Origin: Clostridiales bacterium
GTDB taxonomy: Bacteria > Bacillota > Clostridia > Lachnospirales > Lachnospiraceae
Assembly: GCA_018369015.1 (NCBI GenBank)
Contig: JAGZDD010000072.1
Location: 1-17,732 of the forward strand
Reading direction: 5' to 3'
DNA: 17,732 nucleotides
Below, piece after piece: positions 6,089 to 11,374 of this stretch. Position 1 is the stretch's first letter, and each line of letters begins with the position of its first letter. A model generated the notes under the pieces. That model saw only the letters and a list, made by a program, of their open reading frames with translations, ran no database searches and was not told the DNA's origin. A program made the position numbers and the translations under genes.

Positions 6089-7396
6089 ATGCGTTTTGTT
6101 GATATGATTGTTAAAAAGAGAGAAGGAAAGGCATTAAGCACGGAGGAGATTAAGTTCTGGATTAATAACTATGTGGCAGAGAAAATTCCAGATTATCAGG
6201 TCAGTGCCCTCCTTATGGCTATTGTTTTTAATGGCATGGATGCCAGGGAAACGACGGATTTGACGATGGCCATGATGAATAGCGGAGATGTTATGGACCT
6301 TAGCGGGATTGAAGGTGTTAAGGTAGATAAACATTCTACCGGAGGCGTAGGGGACAAGACGTCACTGGCGCTTGGCCCTATGGTTGCTGCCTGCGGCGCG
6401 CGCCTGGCAAAAATGTCCGGGAGGGGGCTTGGCCATACCGGAGGCACTTTGGATAAGCTGGAATCAATCCGGGGCTTTAATTGTTATCTTAGCGAGGAAC
6501 AGTTTATACGCCAGGTTAATGATATTGGCCTTGCGATTGCAGGGCAGACGGGAAATTTGGTGCCGGCGGATAAAAAATTATATGCGCTGAGGGATGTGAC
6601 CGGAACCGTAGATTCAATGCCTCTTATTGCTTCGAGTATTATGTCTAAAAAATTGGCTTCCGGAAGCGACGCCATTGTCCTGGACGTAAAGTATGGTAAC
6701 GGTGCATTTATGAAAACGCCCGAAGAGGCGATTACTCTTGGCCGGGAAATGATGGATATAGGAACGTCTTTGGGGCGCCGTGTCTGTGTGATGGTGACGG
6801 ATATGGATGAGCCTTTGGGAAATGCCATAGGAAATGCCCTGGAGGTGAAGGAAGCCATTGAAACGCTTAAGGGCCGCGGGCCGCAGGATTTTACACAGCT
6901 ATGTATGGAGGCGGGGAGCCTGCTTCTTGTTATGGCTGGAATTGCTGATAATAAAGAAATAGCGCGCGGTATGCTGTCGAAAGCTGTTGAAAGCGGGGCT
7001 GCTCTTAAAAAATTCCGGGATATGGTTCTTGCTCAGGGCGGCGATGTGGCTCAGATTGATGATCCAAAGAAGCTGCCTTTGGCAAAGCATATGACAGAGC
7101 TTGCAGCGCCGGACAGCGGTTATATTTGCCATATGGAGGCAGTTCGTCTTGGCACTCTGGCCATGCAGATTGGAGCCGGACGGGCGGCAAAGGACGATAA
7201 AATTTTGCCGGGAACAGGAATTGTCCTTGAAGCCAAGGTAGGCGATCTGGTAAAAAAAGGCCAGACATTAGCACGTATTTATCACGATAAGCCTCTTTCC
7301 GGTGAATGGATCAGCGATTTTTATAATAGCTATCGCTTAACGGATCAGCCGTCCAGGCGCAATCCGCTGATTTATAAAATTCTCGGAAATGTTTGA
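6089..7396 (+). CDS. pdp: Pyrimidine-nucleoside phosphorylase
   Basis: A 435-residue enzyme that cleaves uridine, deoxyuridine or thymidine with phosphate to give the free base and (deoxy)ribose 1-phosphate, in cytoplasmic nucleoside salvage. It has the family's usual length. The thymidine/pyrimidine phosphorylase signature SGRGLGHTGGTLDKLE is at about 110-125, preceded by the phosphate-binding segment VDKHSTGGVGDKTSL (79-93). The substrate-binding Arg and Lys lie in LYALRDVTGTVDS and ASSIMSKKLASGSD. The C-terminal alpha/beta domain has the usual GAGRAAKDD and VGDLVKKGQ stretches. ATG 6089 is preceded by GGGAGG; the in-frame ATG at 6071 would overlap that site. The sequence fits Firmicute Pdp better than the thymidine-specific DeoA of enterics, by length and organism only. 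Confidence 0.93.
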   Translation: MRFVDMIVKKREGKALSTEEIKFWINNYVAEKIPDYQVSALLMAIVFNGMDARETTDLTMAMMNSGDVMDLSGIEGVKVDKHSTGGVGDKTSLALGPMVAACGARLAKMSGRGLGHTGGTLDKLESIRGFNCYLSEEQFIRQVNDIGLAIAGQTGNLVPADKKLYALRDVTGTVDSMPLIASSIMSKKLASGSDAIVLDVKYGNGAFMKTPEEAITLGREMMDIGTSLGRRVCVMVTDMDEPLGNAIGNALEVKEAIETLKGRGPQDFTQLCMEAGSLLLVMAGIADNKEIARGMLSKAVESGAALKKFRDMVLAQGGDVAQIDDPKKLPLAKHMTELAAPDSGYICHMEAVRLGTLAMQIGAGRAAKDDKILPGTGIVLEAKVGDLVKKGQTLARIYHDKPLSGEWISDFYNSYRLTDQPSRRNPLIYKILGNV

Positions 7397-7402
7397 GGAA
7401 GT

Positions 7403-7586
7403 GTTATAAAATGTAACAGTTTGGCCCGCGCCATTCGCAAAGCCGCGCTAACGCGCTTTCCGCCGCTTCGCGGCTGCCTTTGCTCATAACCTGGCGCTCT
7501 CTCAGACAGGAGCAATAGGCAAAAAATCATGTAAACACGATTTTTTACCTATTACTCCCGGATGGCTGAAATGTTACTATAAAACA
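7403..7586. repeat. MITE-like palindromic element between pdp and mntP
   Basis: The left end (7403-7426, with ATGTAACAGTTTGGCC) and the reverse complement of the right end (7562-7586, with GTAACATTTCAGCC) are related, giving imperfect terminal inverted repeats around a GC-rich block. A long hairpin sits just inside the right end: 20-base arms at 7509-7528 and 7539-7558 are complementary at 18 of 20 positions. The element starts within 7 bases of the pdp stop codon and ends 18 bases before mntP. The layout matches the element at 5049-5215. Confidence 0.62.
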
Positions 7587-7603
7587 TCAAGGAGTCAAAG
7601 AAA

Positions 7604-8179
7604 ATGGGATTTATAGAATTATTTTTGATTGCAGTAGGGCTTTCGATGGATGCCTTTGCTGTGTCTGTCTGTAAGGGCTTGTGCATGAGGAAAATGCGCT
7701 ATGGTCAGGCTGTTGTTATTGCTCTGTTTTTTGGCGGTTTTCAGGCATTAATGCCATTTATCGGGTGGATATTAGGAAGACAGTTTGAAAAATATATTAC
7801 AAGTATTGATCACTGGATTGCCTTTGTGCTGCTGGGAATCATTGGCGCAAATATGATCCGGGAAGCTCTGGGTAAAGAAGAGGAAAATGAATGTGTGCCG
7901 GATAACCGTCTGGATTTAAAGGAATTATTTTTAATGGCGATTGCCACAAGTATTGACGCTCTGGCTGTGGGGATTACCTTTGCATTTTTGCAGGTATCTA
8001 TTATTCCGGCAGTATCATTTATTGGATGTACCACATTTGCTTTGGCCTTTGCCGGAGTTTGTATTGGAAAGGTATTCGGATCAAAATATAAAAGCAAGGC
8101 AGAGCTTTTGGGTGGGATTATACTTATTTTAATTGGCCTGAAAATACTGTTGGAGCATTTGGAGATTATTTCCTTTTAA
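7604..8179 (+). CDS. mntP: Manganese efflux pump MntP
   Basis: A 191-residue inner-membrane protein with about six hydrophobic segments, the length and topology of the MntP (YebN, formerly DUF204) family, which exports Mn2+ to prevent toxicity. Two internally related motifs mark the duplicated halves: GLSMDAFAVSVCKG near the N-terminus (Asp16) and ATSIDALAVGITFA in the second half (Asp118); these aspartates lie in the membrane and are needed for function in studied members. AAGGAGT lies 9 bases before ATG 7604. Family members are often controlled by the yybP-ykoY manganese riboswitch, but the upstream region here is occupied by a palindromic repeat and no such riboswitch was recognised. The gene ends at a bidirectional terminator. 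Confidence 0.93.
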   Translation: MGFIELFLIAVGLSMDAFAVSVCKGLCMRKMRYGQAVVIALFFGGFQALMPFIGWILGRQFEKYITSIDHWIAFVLLGIIGANMIREALGKEEENECVPDNRLDLKELFLMAIATSIDALAVGITFAFLQVSIIPAVSFIGCTTFALAFAGVCIGKVFGSKYKSKAELLGGIILILIGLKILLEHLEIISF

Positions 8180-8193
8180 CGATATGAAAAATG

Positions 8194-8221
8194 ACCGGGG
8201 GAGAAAATAGTATCCCCCGGT
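8194..8221. terminator. Bidirectional terminator between convergent mntP and the BFD gene
   Basis: ACCGGGGG (8194-8201) and CCCCCGGT (8214-8221) are perfect complements around a 12-base loop. On the minus strand the stem is followed by CATTTTTCAT; on the plus strand by ATTTAC, so it is stronger for the minus gene. Confidence 0.75.
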
Positions 8222-8223
8222 AT

Positions 8224-8403
8224 TTACAATAGTTCATCGACAAGCTCACGGACATTATCCTCACAGACGCCGCAGATGGTCGTTACATCGGTAGCGGCTA
8301 CAACCTCTTCATAGCTGCGGGCGCCGTTTTTAATGGCATCGGCGATGTCCTGCGCAGAAAGATCAAGGCATGTGCAAATGATTTCTGACATATCTCTATC
8401 CAT
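8224..8403 (-). CDS. Small BFD-like [2Fe-2S] protein
   Basis: A 59-residue protein consisting only of a BFD-type (bacterioferritin-associated ferredoxin-like) [2Fe-2S] domain. Four cysteines have the expected spacing: Cys10 and Cys12 (ICTC), then Cys44 and Cys47 (TICGVCEDN). It begins MDRDMSEIICTC and ends RELVDELL. The start at 8403 is fixed by GAGGAGGTG about 8 bases upstream; the frame is open further upstream, but that extension has no binding site and no domain similarity. Such small proteins serve as electron carriers, or as iron release factors for bacterioferritin; no bacterioferritin is nearby, so the partner is unknown. A CCGTG/CACGG hairpin lies in its 5' untranslated region (about 8424-8438). 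It is divergent from the asparaginase gene. Confidence 0.85.
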   Translation of the reverse strand: MDRDMSEIICTCLDLSAQDIADAIKNGARSYEEVVAATDVTTICGVCEDNVRELVDELL

Positions 8404-8475
8404 AAATTTCACCTCCTCTGTCGGCCGTGCTTCCCACGGTATCACATATTGGTTGATGAGGGTTCGGGAATAGTA

Positions 8476-8504
8476 TTCGCAAAATGGCAGATTATATGTA
8501 TAAA
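8476..8504 (+). promoter_or_regulatory. Weak candidate promoter for the asparaginase gene
   Basis: TTCGCA (8476-8481) and TATAAA (8499-8504) are separated by 17 bases. The -35 box is poor, so this is only a suggestion. It lies in the 151-bp divergent gap shared with the BFD gene. Confidence 0.3.
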
Positions 8505-8554
8505 AAGGTAACGGTTCAGATAGTAAAGTCGTTGTATAAAAAGAGAGGTCACAT

Positions 8555-9550
8555 ATGAAAAATATTTTATTAATTGCTACGGGAGGCACCATTGCTTCCA
8601 AAGGAACTGCAAGCGGGCTGGCGCCCCAGCTTGGTTCGGAAGAAATTCTTAAATATGTACCATCGGCAGAACGCATGTGCCAGGTGGACAGCATTCAATT
8701 GTTTAATCTGGATAGTACGAATATATTGCCGAGGCACTGGGAAGCTCTGGCAGTGGCGATTCGGGATAATTATGATAAATATGATGGCTTTGTCATCCTA
8801 CATGGTACGGACACGATGGCTTATACATCCGCCGCCCTGTCTTACATGATTCAAAATAGCCCTAAGCCGATTGTGCTTACAGGGGCGCAGCGGCCGATTG
8901 ATAAAGAAATTACAGACGCTAAAATGAATTTGTATGACAGCTTTCTTTACGCCTGTGATGATGCGTCTCACGATGTTGTTATTGTTTTTCAGGGCCAGGT
9001 TATTGCTGGCTCTAGGGCAAGAAAAATAAGATCCAAAAGCTTTAATGCATTTTCCAGTATCAATTTTCCTGATGTAGCTGTTATCCGGGGAAGCCGTATC
9101 ATTCGCTATATTGAATGGAAACCGGAGGGCGAACTGCGTTTTTTTGTAAAGCTTAATCCAAGAGTTTTTACATTGAAGCTGATCCCGGGAATGGATGCAG
9201 GCGTGATTCACTATCTTATGCCCCACTATGATGCCCTGATTATTGAAAGCTTTGGTGTTGGCGGGATTCCTTGCTATGGGGAGGACGCTTATATGACAGC
9301 TATTTCAGAATGGCTGTCTGCGGGAAAGCTTCTTGTAATGACAACACAGGTGCCTAATGAAGGCAGCGATATGGTTATTTATAATGTAGGCTCAAGGCTT
9401 AAAGAAAAATTTGATGTTCTCGAAGCCTATGATATGACGCCGGAGGCCACAGTAACAAAGCTTATGTGGCTTCTTGGAACCTACCATACCTATAACGAAA
9501 TAAAAGAAGGCTTTTACAAGAAAATCAACAATGATATAATGTCTGCGTAG
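8555..9550 (+). CDS. ansA: Type I (cytoplasmic) L-asparaginase
   Basis: A 331-residue enzyme converting asparagine to aspartate and ammonia. Length and the lack of a signal peptide fit the cytoplasmic AnsA-like type. Catalytic motifs are complete: ATGGTIAS at 8-15 with nucleophile Thr12, HGTDTMAYT at 83-91 with Thr85 and Asp86, and Lys157 in SRARKIRSKSFNAF, which aligns with the catalytic lysine region of the enteric enzyme. The conserved LTGAQRPIDK stretch is at 108-117. GAGAGGT lies just before ATG 8555. The gene stands alone; its stop codon lies in the loop of a perfect hairpin (9533-9562). The nearby BFD gene is divergent and may share the intergenic regulatory region. Confidence 0.92.
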   Translation: MKNILLIATGGTIASKGTASGLAPQLGSEEILKYVPSAERMCQVDSIQLFNLDSTNILPRHWEALAVAIRDNYDKYDGFVILHGTDTMAYTSAALSYMIQNSPKPIVLTGAQRPIDKEITDAKMNLYDSFLYACDDASHDVVIVFQGQVIAGSRARKIRSKSFNAFSSINFPDVAVIRGSRIIRYIEWKPEGELRFFVKLNPRVFTLKLIPGMDAGVIHYLMPHYDALIIESFGVGGIPCYGEDAYMTAISEWLSAGKLLVMTTQVPNEGSDMVIYNVGSRLKEKFDVLEAYDMTPEATVTKLMWLLGTYHTYNEIKEGFYKKINNDIMSA

Positions 9551-9589
9551 CGACATTATATCGCGTCTTGCGCGCGGCGGCGCAAGACG
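9533..9589. repeat. Two consecutive hairpins at the asparaginase stop codon
   Basis: GATATAATGTC (9533-9543) and GACATTATATC (9552-9562) are perfect complements with the TAG stop in the loop. Directly after, CGTCTTGCGC (9564-9573) pairs with GCGCAAGACG (9580-9589). Neither is followed by a T-run. The second right arm overlaps the first unit of the 75-bp tandem repeat. Confidence 0.7.
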
Positions 9590-9736
9590 TCCGGTGGATG
9601 TCTGTTCTGCGCCGACCGAAGCGGAGCGTAGACCGTAAGTGAGCCCTCCTCTGCGCGCAAGACGTCCGGTGGACGTCTGTTCTGCGCCGACCGAAGCGGA
9701 GCGTAGACCGTAAGCGAGCCTTCCTCTGCGCGCAAG
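9581..9736. repeat. 75-bp GC-rich tandem repeat, about 2.1 copies
   Basis: Units start at 9581 (CGCAAGACGTCCGGTGGA), 9656 and 9731 (partial), so the period is 75 bp. The two full units differ at three positions. The inner block at 9609-9632 and 9684-9707, read on the minus strand, matches 17640-17663 at 21 of 24 bases, linking it to the dispersed repeat at the window end. Because 75 is divisible by three, open frames through it encode repeated 25-residue peptides, but none has a start signal. Confidence 0.85.
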
Positions 9737-9764
9737 GAATATAGCAAACAGATGAAATCCCGCA

Positions 9765-9814
9765 GGGGGATAACCTGATGCCGTGAAAAACACGGCGAAC
9801 AGATGAAAGGAGAA
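9765..9814 (+). promoter_or_regulatory. Conserved 5' leader element, copy B
   Basis: This is the 50-base counterpart of 5337-5385, placed the same way before the YitT gene: CCTGATGCCGTG, a 5-base loop, CACGGC, AACAGATGAAAGGAGAA, then the ATG 6 bases later. The hairpin substitution (T to A) lies in the loop and leaves the stem intact. A partial echo, AACAGATGAAA, also occurs just upstream (about 9748-9758). Confidence 0.55.
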
Positions 9815-9820
9815 AGACGA

Positions 9821-10714
9821 ATGAGCAGCTTAAGCAAGAAAAAGTACGTTCGGGAAATGTCGCTGGATCTTGGGGCAGATATTGCAGGCTCAGTGCTTTT
9901 TGCGGTTGGGATTGTTTGTTTCACTGAGCCGGCAAATATCGCTCCCGGAGGAGTTTCCGGCATTGCGATTATTTTAAATTATATATGGAATATGCTGCCT
10001 ATTGGCGGTATGAGTATTGCTATTAACATTCCGCTGATGATTTTATCCTTTAAGTATTTGGGCCGTCATGCATCTTTGCGGACGATCTGTTCCCTGATTA
10101 TCAGCAGCTTAATGATTGACTGGGTTGTTGCTCCATTTTTCCCTATTTATACGGGAGACCGCCTTTTGGGTGCCGTGTTTGGAGGCGTTTTTATCGGAGC
10201 CGGTCTGGCATTGATTTTCCTGCGTGGTTCGACGACCGGAGGAACTGAAATTGTGTCCAATCTAATGCGCCTTCGCTGGCCTCATATTTCCATGGGCCGC
10301 GCCATTCTTTTTGTGGACTTTGCTGTTATAGCGTTGTCTATGGTTGTTTTCGGAAATCTGGAATCCGGGATGTATGGAATTATCTCTCTGTTTTGCAGCT
10401 CCAAGGTGATTGACGCCATTGTGTATGGCTTTGATCAGGGAAATATGGTGACGGTAATTTCAGATAAAAATGAAGAAATTTCTAAAAGGATATTGGATGA
10501 AATTGACCGCGGCGTTACGCTTCTCCATGGAAAAGGTGCTTATACCGGGCAGGAGAAGGAGGTACTTATATGTGCGGTGCGAAAATCAGAATTTGCCCGC
10601 CTAAAATCCATTATCCGGGAAATTGATCATACAGCATTTGTTGTTACGACAGAAGCCGGAGAGATTCTTGGAGAAGGCTTTAAGCCTGTAAGTCAAACAC
10701 CCCAAGGCAAGTAG
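9821..10714 (+). CDS. YitT-family membrane protein (DUF161/DUF2179)
   Basis: A 297-residue membrane protein. About five or six hydrophobic segments fill residues 15-205, with the family's glycine-rich stretches EPANIAPGGVSGIAIIL and FLRGSTTGGTEIVSNLM. The C-terminal soluble domain (about 215-285) is the DUF2179 type, marked by GVTLLHGKGAYTGQEKEVL. The family is widespread in Firmicutes and its molecular role is unsettled; a small-molecule transport or sensing function is usual speculation. ATG 9821 is preceded by AAAGGAGAAAGACG; an in-frame ATG at 9803 would lie inside the leader element. Upstream are the tandem repeat and leader element B, so translation may be controlled by that element. 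No terminator follows; a repeat end is found instead. Confidence 0.88.
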   Translation: MSSLSKKKYVREMSLDLGADIAGSVLFAVGIVCFTEPANIAPGGVSGIAIILNYIWNMLPIGGMSIAINIPLMILSFKYLGRHASLRTICSLIISSLMIDWVVAPFFPIYTGDRLLGAVFGGVFIGAGLALIFLRGSTTGGTEIVSNLMRLRWPHISMGRAILFVDFAVIALSMVVFGNLESGMYGIISLFCSSKVIDAIVYGFDQGNMVTVISDKNEEISKRILDEIDRGVTLLHGKGAYTGQEKEVLICAVRKSEFARLKSIIREIDHTAFVVTTEAGEILGEGFKPVSQTPQGK

Positions 10715-10820
10715 CAGGATGTTTGATCCCTGCGGCTAACGCAGATCACCGCTGGACAACTCGTGCCAGAGTTTATCCTCGTCAGCCGCATGACTTAAGA
10801 ACTGTGATAGATTAAAACGT
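10715..10820. repeat. Degenerate palindromic-repeat remnant after the YitT gene
   Basis: The stretch 10782-10808, CAGCCGCATGACTTAAGAAC and onward, resembles the right end of the element at 5049-5215 (CAGCCGCATAGCTGAATAG). Short self-complementary pieces (CTGCGGC/TAACGCAG) lie to the left. No matching left arm was found, so this is probably a remnant. Confidence 0.4.
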
Positions 10821-10838
10821 TAAAGCGTTACGCTTTAA
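10820..10838. promoter_or_regulatory. Perfect inverted repeat upstream of the DAHP synthase promoter
   Basis: TTAAAGCG and CGCTTTAA flank TTA, ending 7 bases before the -35 box. Position and symmetry fit a transcription-factor operator. The protein that might bind is unknown. Confidence 0.5.
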
Positions 10839-10845
10839 ATTGGTG

Positions 10846-10874
10846 TTGACATTGCTGTGTTTTTTTGCTAGAAT
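10846..10874 (+). promoter_or_regulatory. Promoter of the DAHP synthase leader
   Basis: TTGACA (10846-10851) and TAGAAT (10869-10874) are 17 bases apart, a near-consensus sigma-A promoter. Transcription would begin near 10881, giving a leader of nearly 500 bases before the DAHP synthase start. The early leader can form an ATAACAG (10886-10892) / CTGTTAT (10908-10914) hairpin. Confidence 0.85.
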
Positions 10875-10940
10875 CAGAACAAAGCATAACAGTTTTGCAT
10901 GGCTGATCTGTTATAACAAAGCTTTGACTTGGAGGTAACG

Positions 10941-11066
10941 ATGATAACATTAGATAATAACACAGGCTGCCGTTTCGGCTTTGCATATGGTTATTATTAT
11001 CCGGGCTATGACAGTGCGGATTTATTTTGTTGCATCGGAACAGCCACCAGTCTCAGAGCAGAATAG
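10941..11066 (+). CDS. Tyr/Phe-rich leader peptide of the DAHP synthase gene
   Basis: A 41-codon open frame with strong ribosome binding site TTGGAGG 6 bases before ATG. Between residues 12 and 29 it encodes Phe12, Phe14, Tyr16, Tyr18, Tyr19, Tyr20, Tyr23 and Phe29; there is no Trp. The core is RFGFAYGYYYPGY. Such clustering of end-product codons, placed between a strong promoter and an intrinsic terminator before a biosynthetic gene, is the hallmark of ribosome-mediated attenuation. The next gene is DAHP synthase, the first step to Tyr and Phe. When charged Tyr-tRNA (and perhaps Phe-tRNA) is scarce, stalling at codons 16-23 (10986-11009) should favour read-through. The peptide itself probably has no other role. 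Confidence 0.85.
   Translation: MITLDNNTGCRFGFAYGYYYPGYDSADLFCCIGTATSLRAE
11028..11042 (+). promoter_or_regulatory. Candidate antiterminator segment
   Basis: TGTTGC (11028-11033) and GGAACA (11037-11042) can pair with GCAACA (11111-11116) and TGTTCC (11104-11109), which form the upper stem and loop edge of the downstream terminator. That is 12 pairs with one internal loop (ATC against C). The segment lies 19 bases after the last clustered Tyr codon, so a stalled ribosome would leave it free. The mechanism is inferred from complementarity alone. A competing hairpin, ATAGAG/CTCTAT, lies at 11063-11078. Confidence 0.5.
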
Positions 11067-11095
11067 AGCAGACTCTATACTGTAAGTTGAAACGT

Positions 11096-11127
11096 AAAGC
11101 TGATGTTCCCGCAACATCAGCTTTTTT
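11096..11127 (+). terminator. Attenuator terminator of the DAHP synthase leader
   Basis: AAAGCTGATGTT (11096-11107) and AACATCAGCTTT (11113-11124) pair perfectly around CCCGC, followed by TTTTTT (11122-11127). It is a textbook intrinsic terminator 29 bases after the leader-peptide stop codon and about 250 bases before the structural gene, so it can only serve to stop leader transcription. Confidence 0.92.
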
Positions 11128-11163
11128 ATTTCATAGGAAATTGTTTTCCTATGAAATAAAAAA
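11122..11163. repeat. Perfect 19-bp inverted repeat starting in the terminator T-run
   Basis: The arm 11122-11140, TTTTTTATTTCATAGGAAA, is the exact reverse complement of 11145-11163, with loop TTGT. It shares the T-run of the attenuator. It may be a second terminator-like or antiterminating structure, or the end of an inserted repeat. Confidence 0.8.
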
Positions 11164-11374
11164 GCTCTGCTTTGGATCGCACTGCGGCGGAATCACTATA
11201 AATGAAAGTTCAGGATTGCTCCGTGGAACATGCACTCGATCAGAGCAGAAATTTGACGCTAAAGCGACCGCGCCCGGAGCGAGAGTTTTGCGGGCGGAAC
11301 TCTTTGTTATTAAGAAACTTTTATTCCCATCTGAATCTATTGGGTCAAGCGGTATCATAAAGGAGGCTTTAATA
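11164..11374. other. Non-coding spacer between attenuator and DAHP synthase
   Basis: The reading frame of DAHP synthase is open through this spacer back to 11027, but there is no start signal and no family similarity, so it is treated as untranslated. It includes AAGTTCAGGATTGCTCCGTG (11206-11225), a one-mismatch copy of 3556-3575, and TCAGAGCAGAA (11242-11252), which repeats 11053-11063. It may be inserted repeat DNA. Confidence 0.6.

Noticed and set aside
7397..7603. yybP-ykoY manganese riboswitch before mntP
   Set aside because: Expected from the gene, but the conserved bases are not seen; the region is filled by the palindromic element.
8404..8694. Longer version of the BFD protein on the minus strand
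   Set aside because: The extension overlaps the asparaginase gene, has no domain similarity, and the best ribosome binding site is just before 8403.
9581..9736. CRISPR array
   Set aside because: Units are directly adjacent 75-bp tandem copies without unique spacers.
9392..9963. Two long minus-strand open frames with repeated 25-residue peptides
   Set aside because: They run through the asparaginase 3' end, the tandem repeat and the YitT 5' end. The frames stay open only because the repeat period is a multiple of three, and there is no ribosome binding site.
10875..11130. T-box riboswitch upstream of DAHP synthase
   Set aside because: No AGGGUGGNACCGCG-like antiterminator consensus was found, and a well-formed leader peptide explains the region better.
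11027..11374. N-terminal extension of DAHP synthase
   Set aside because: The frame is open, but it would cross the attenuator terminator and lacks family similarity; ATG 11375 has AAAGGAGG and starts the known N-terminal domain.
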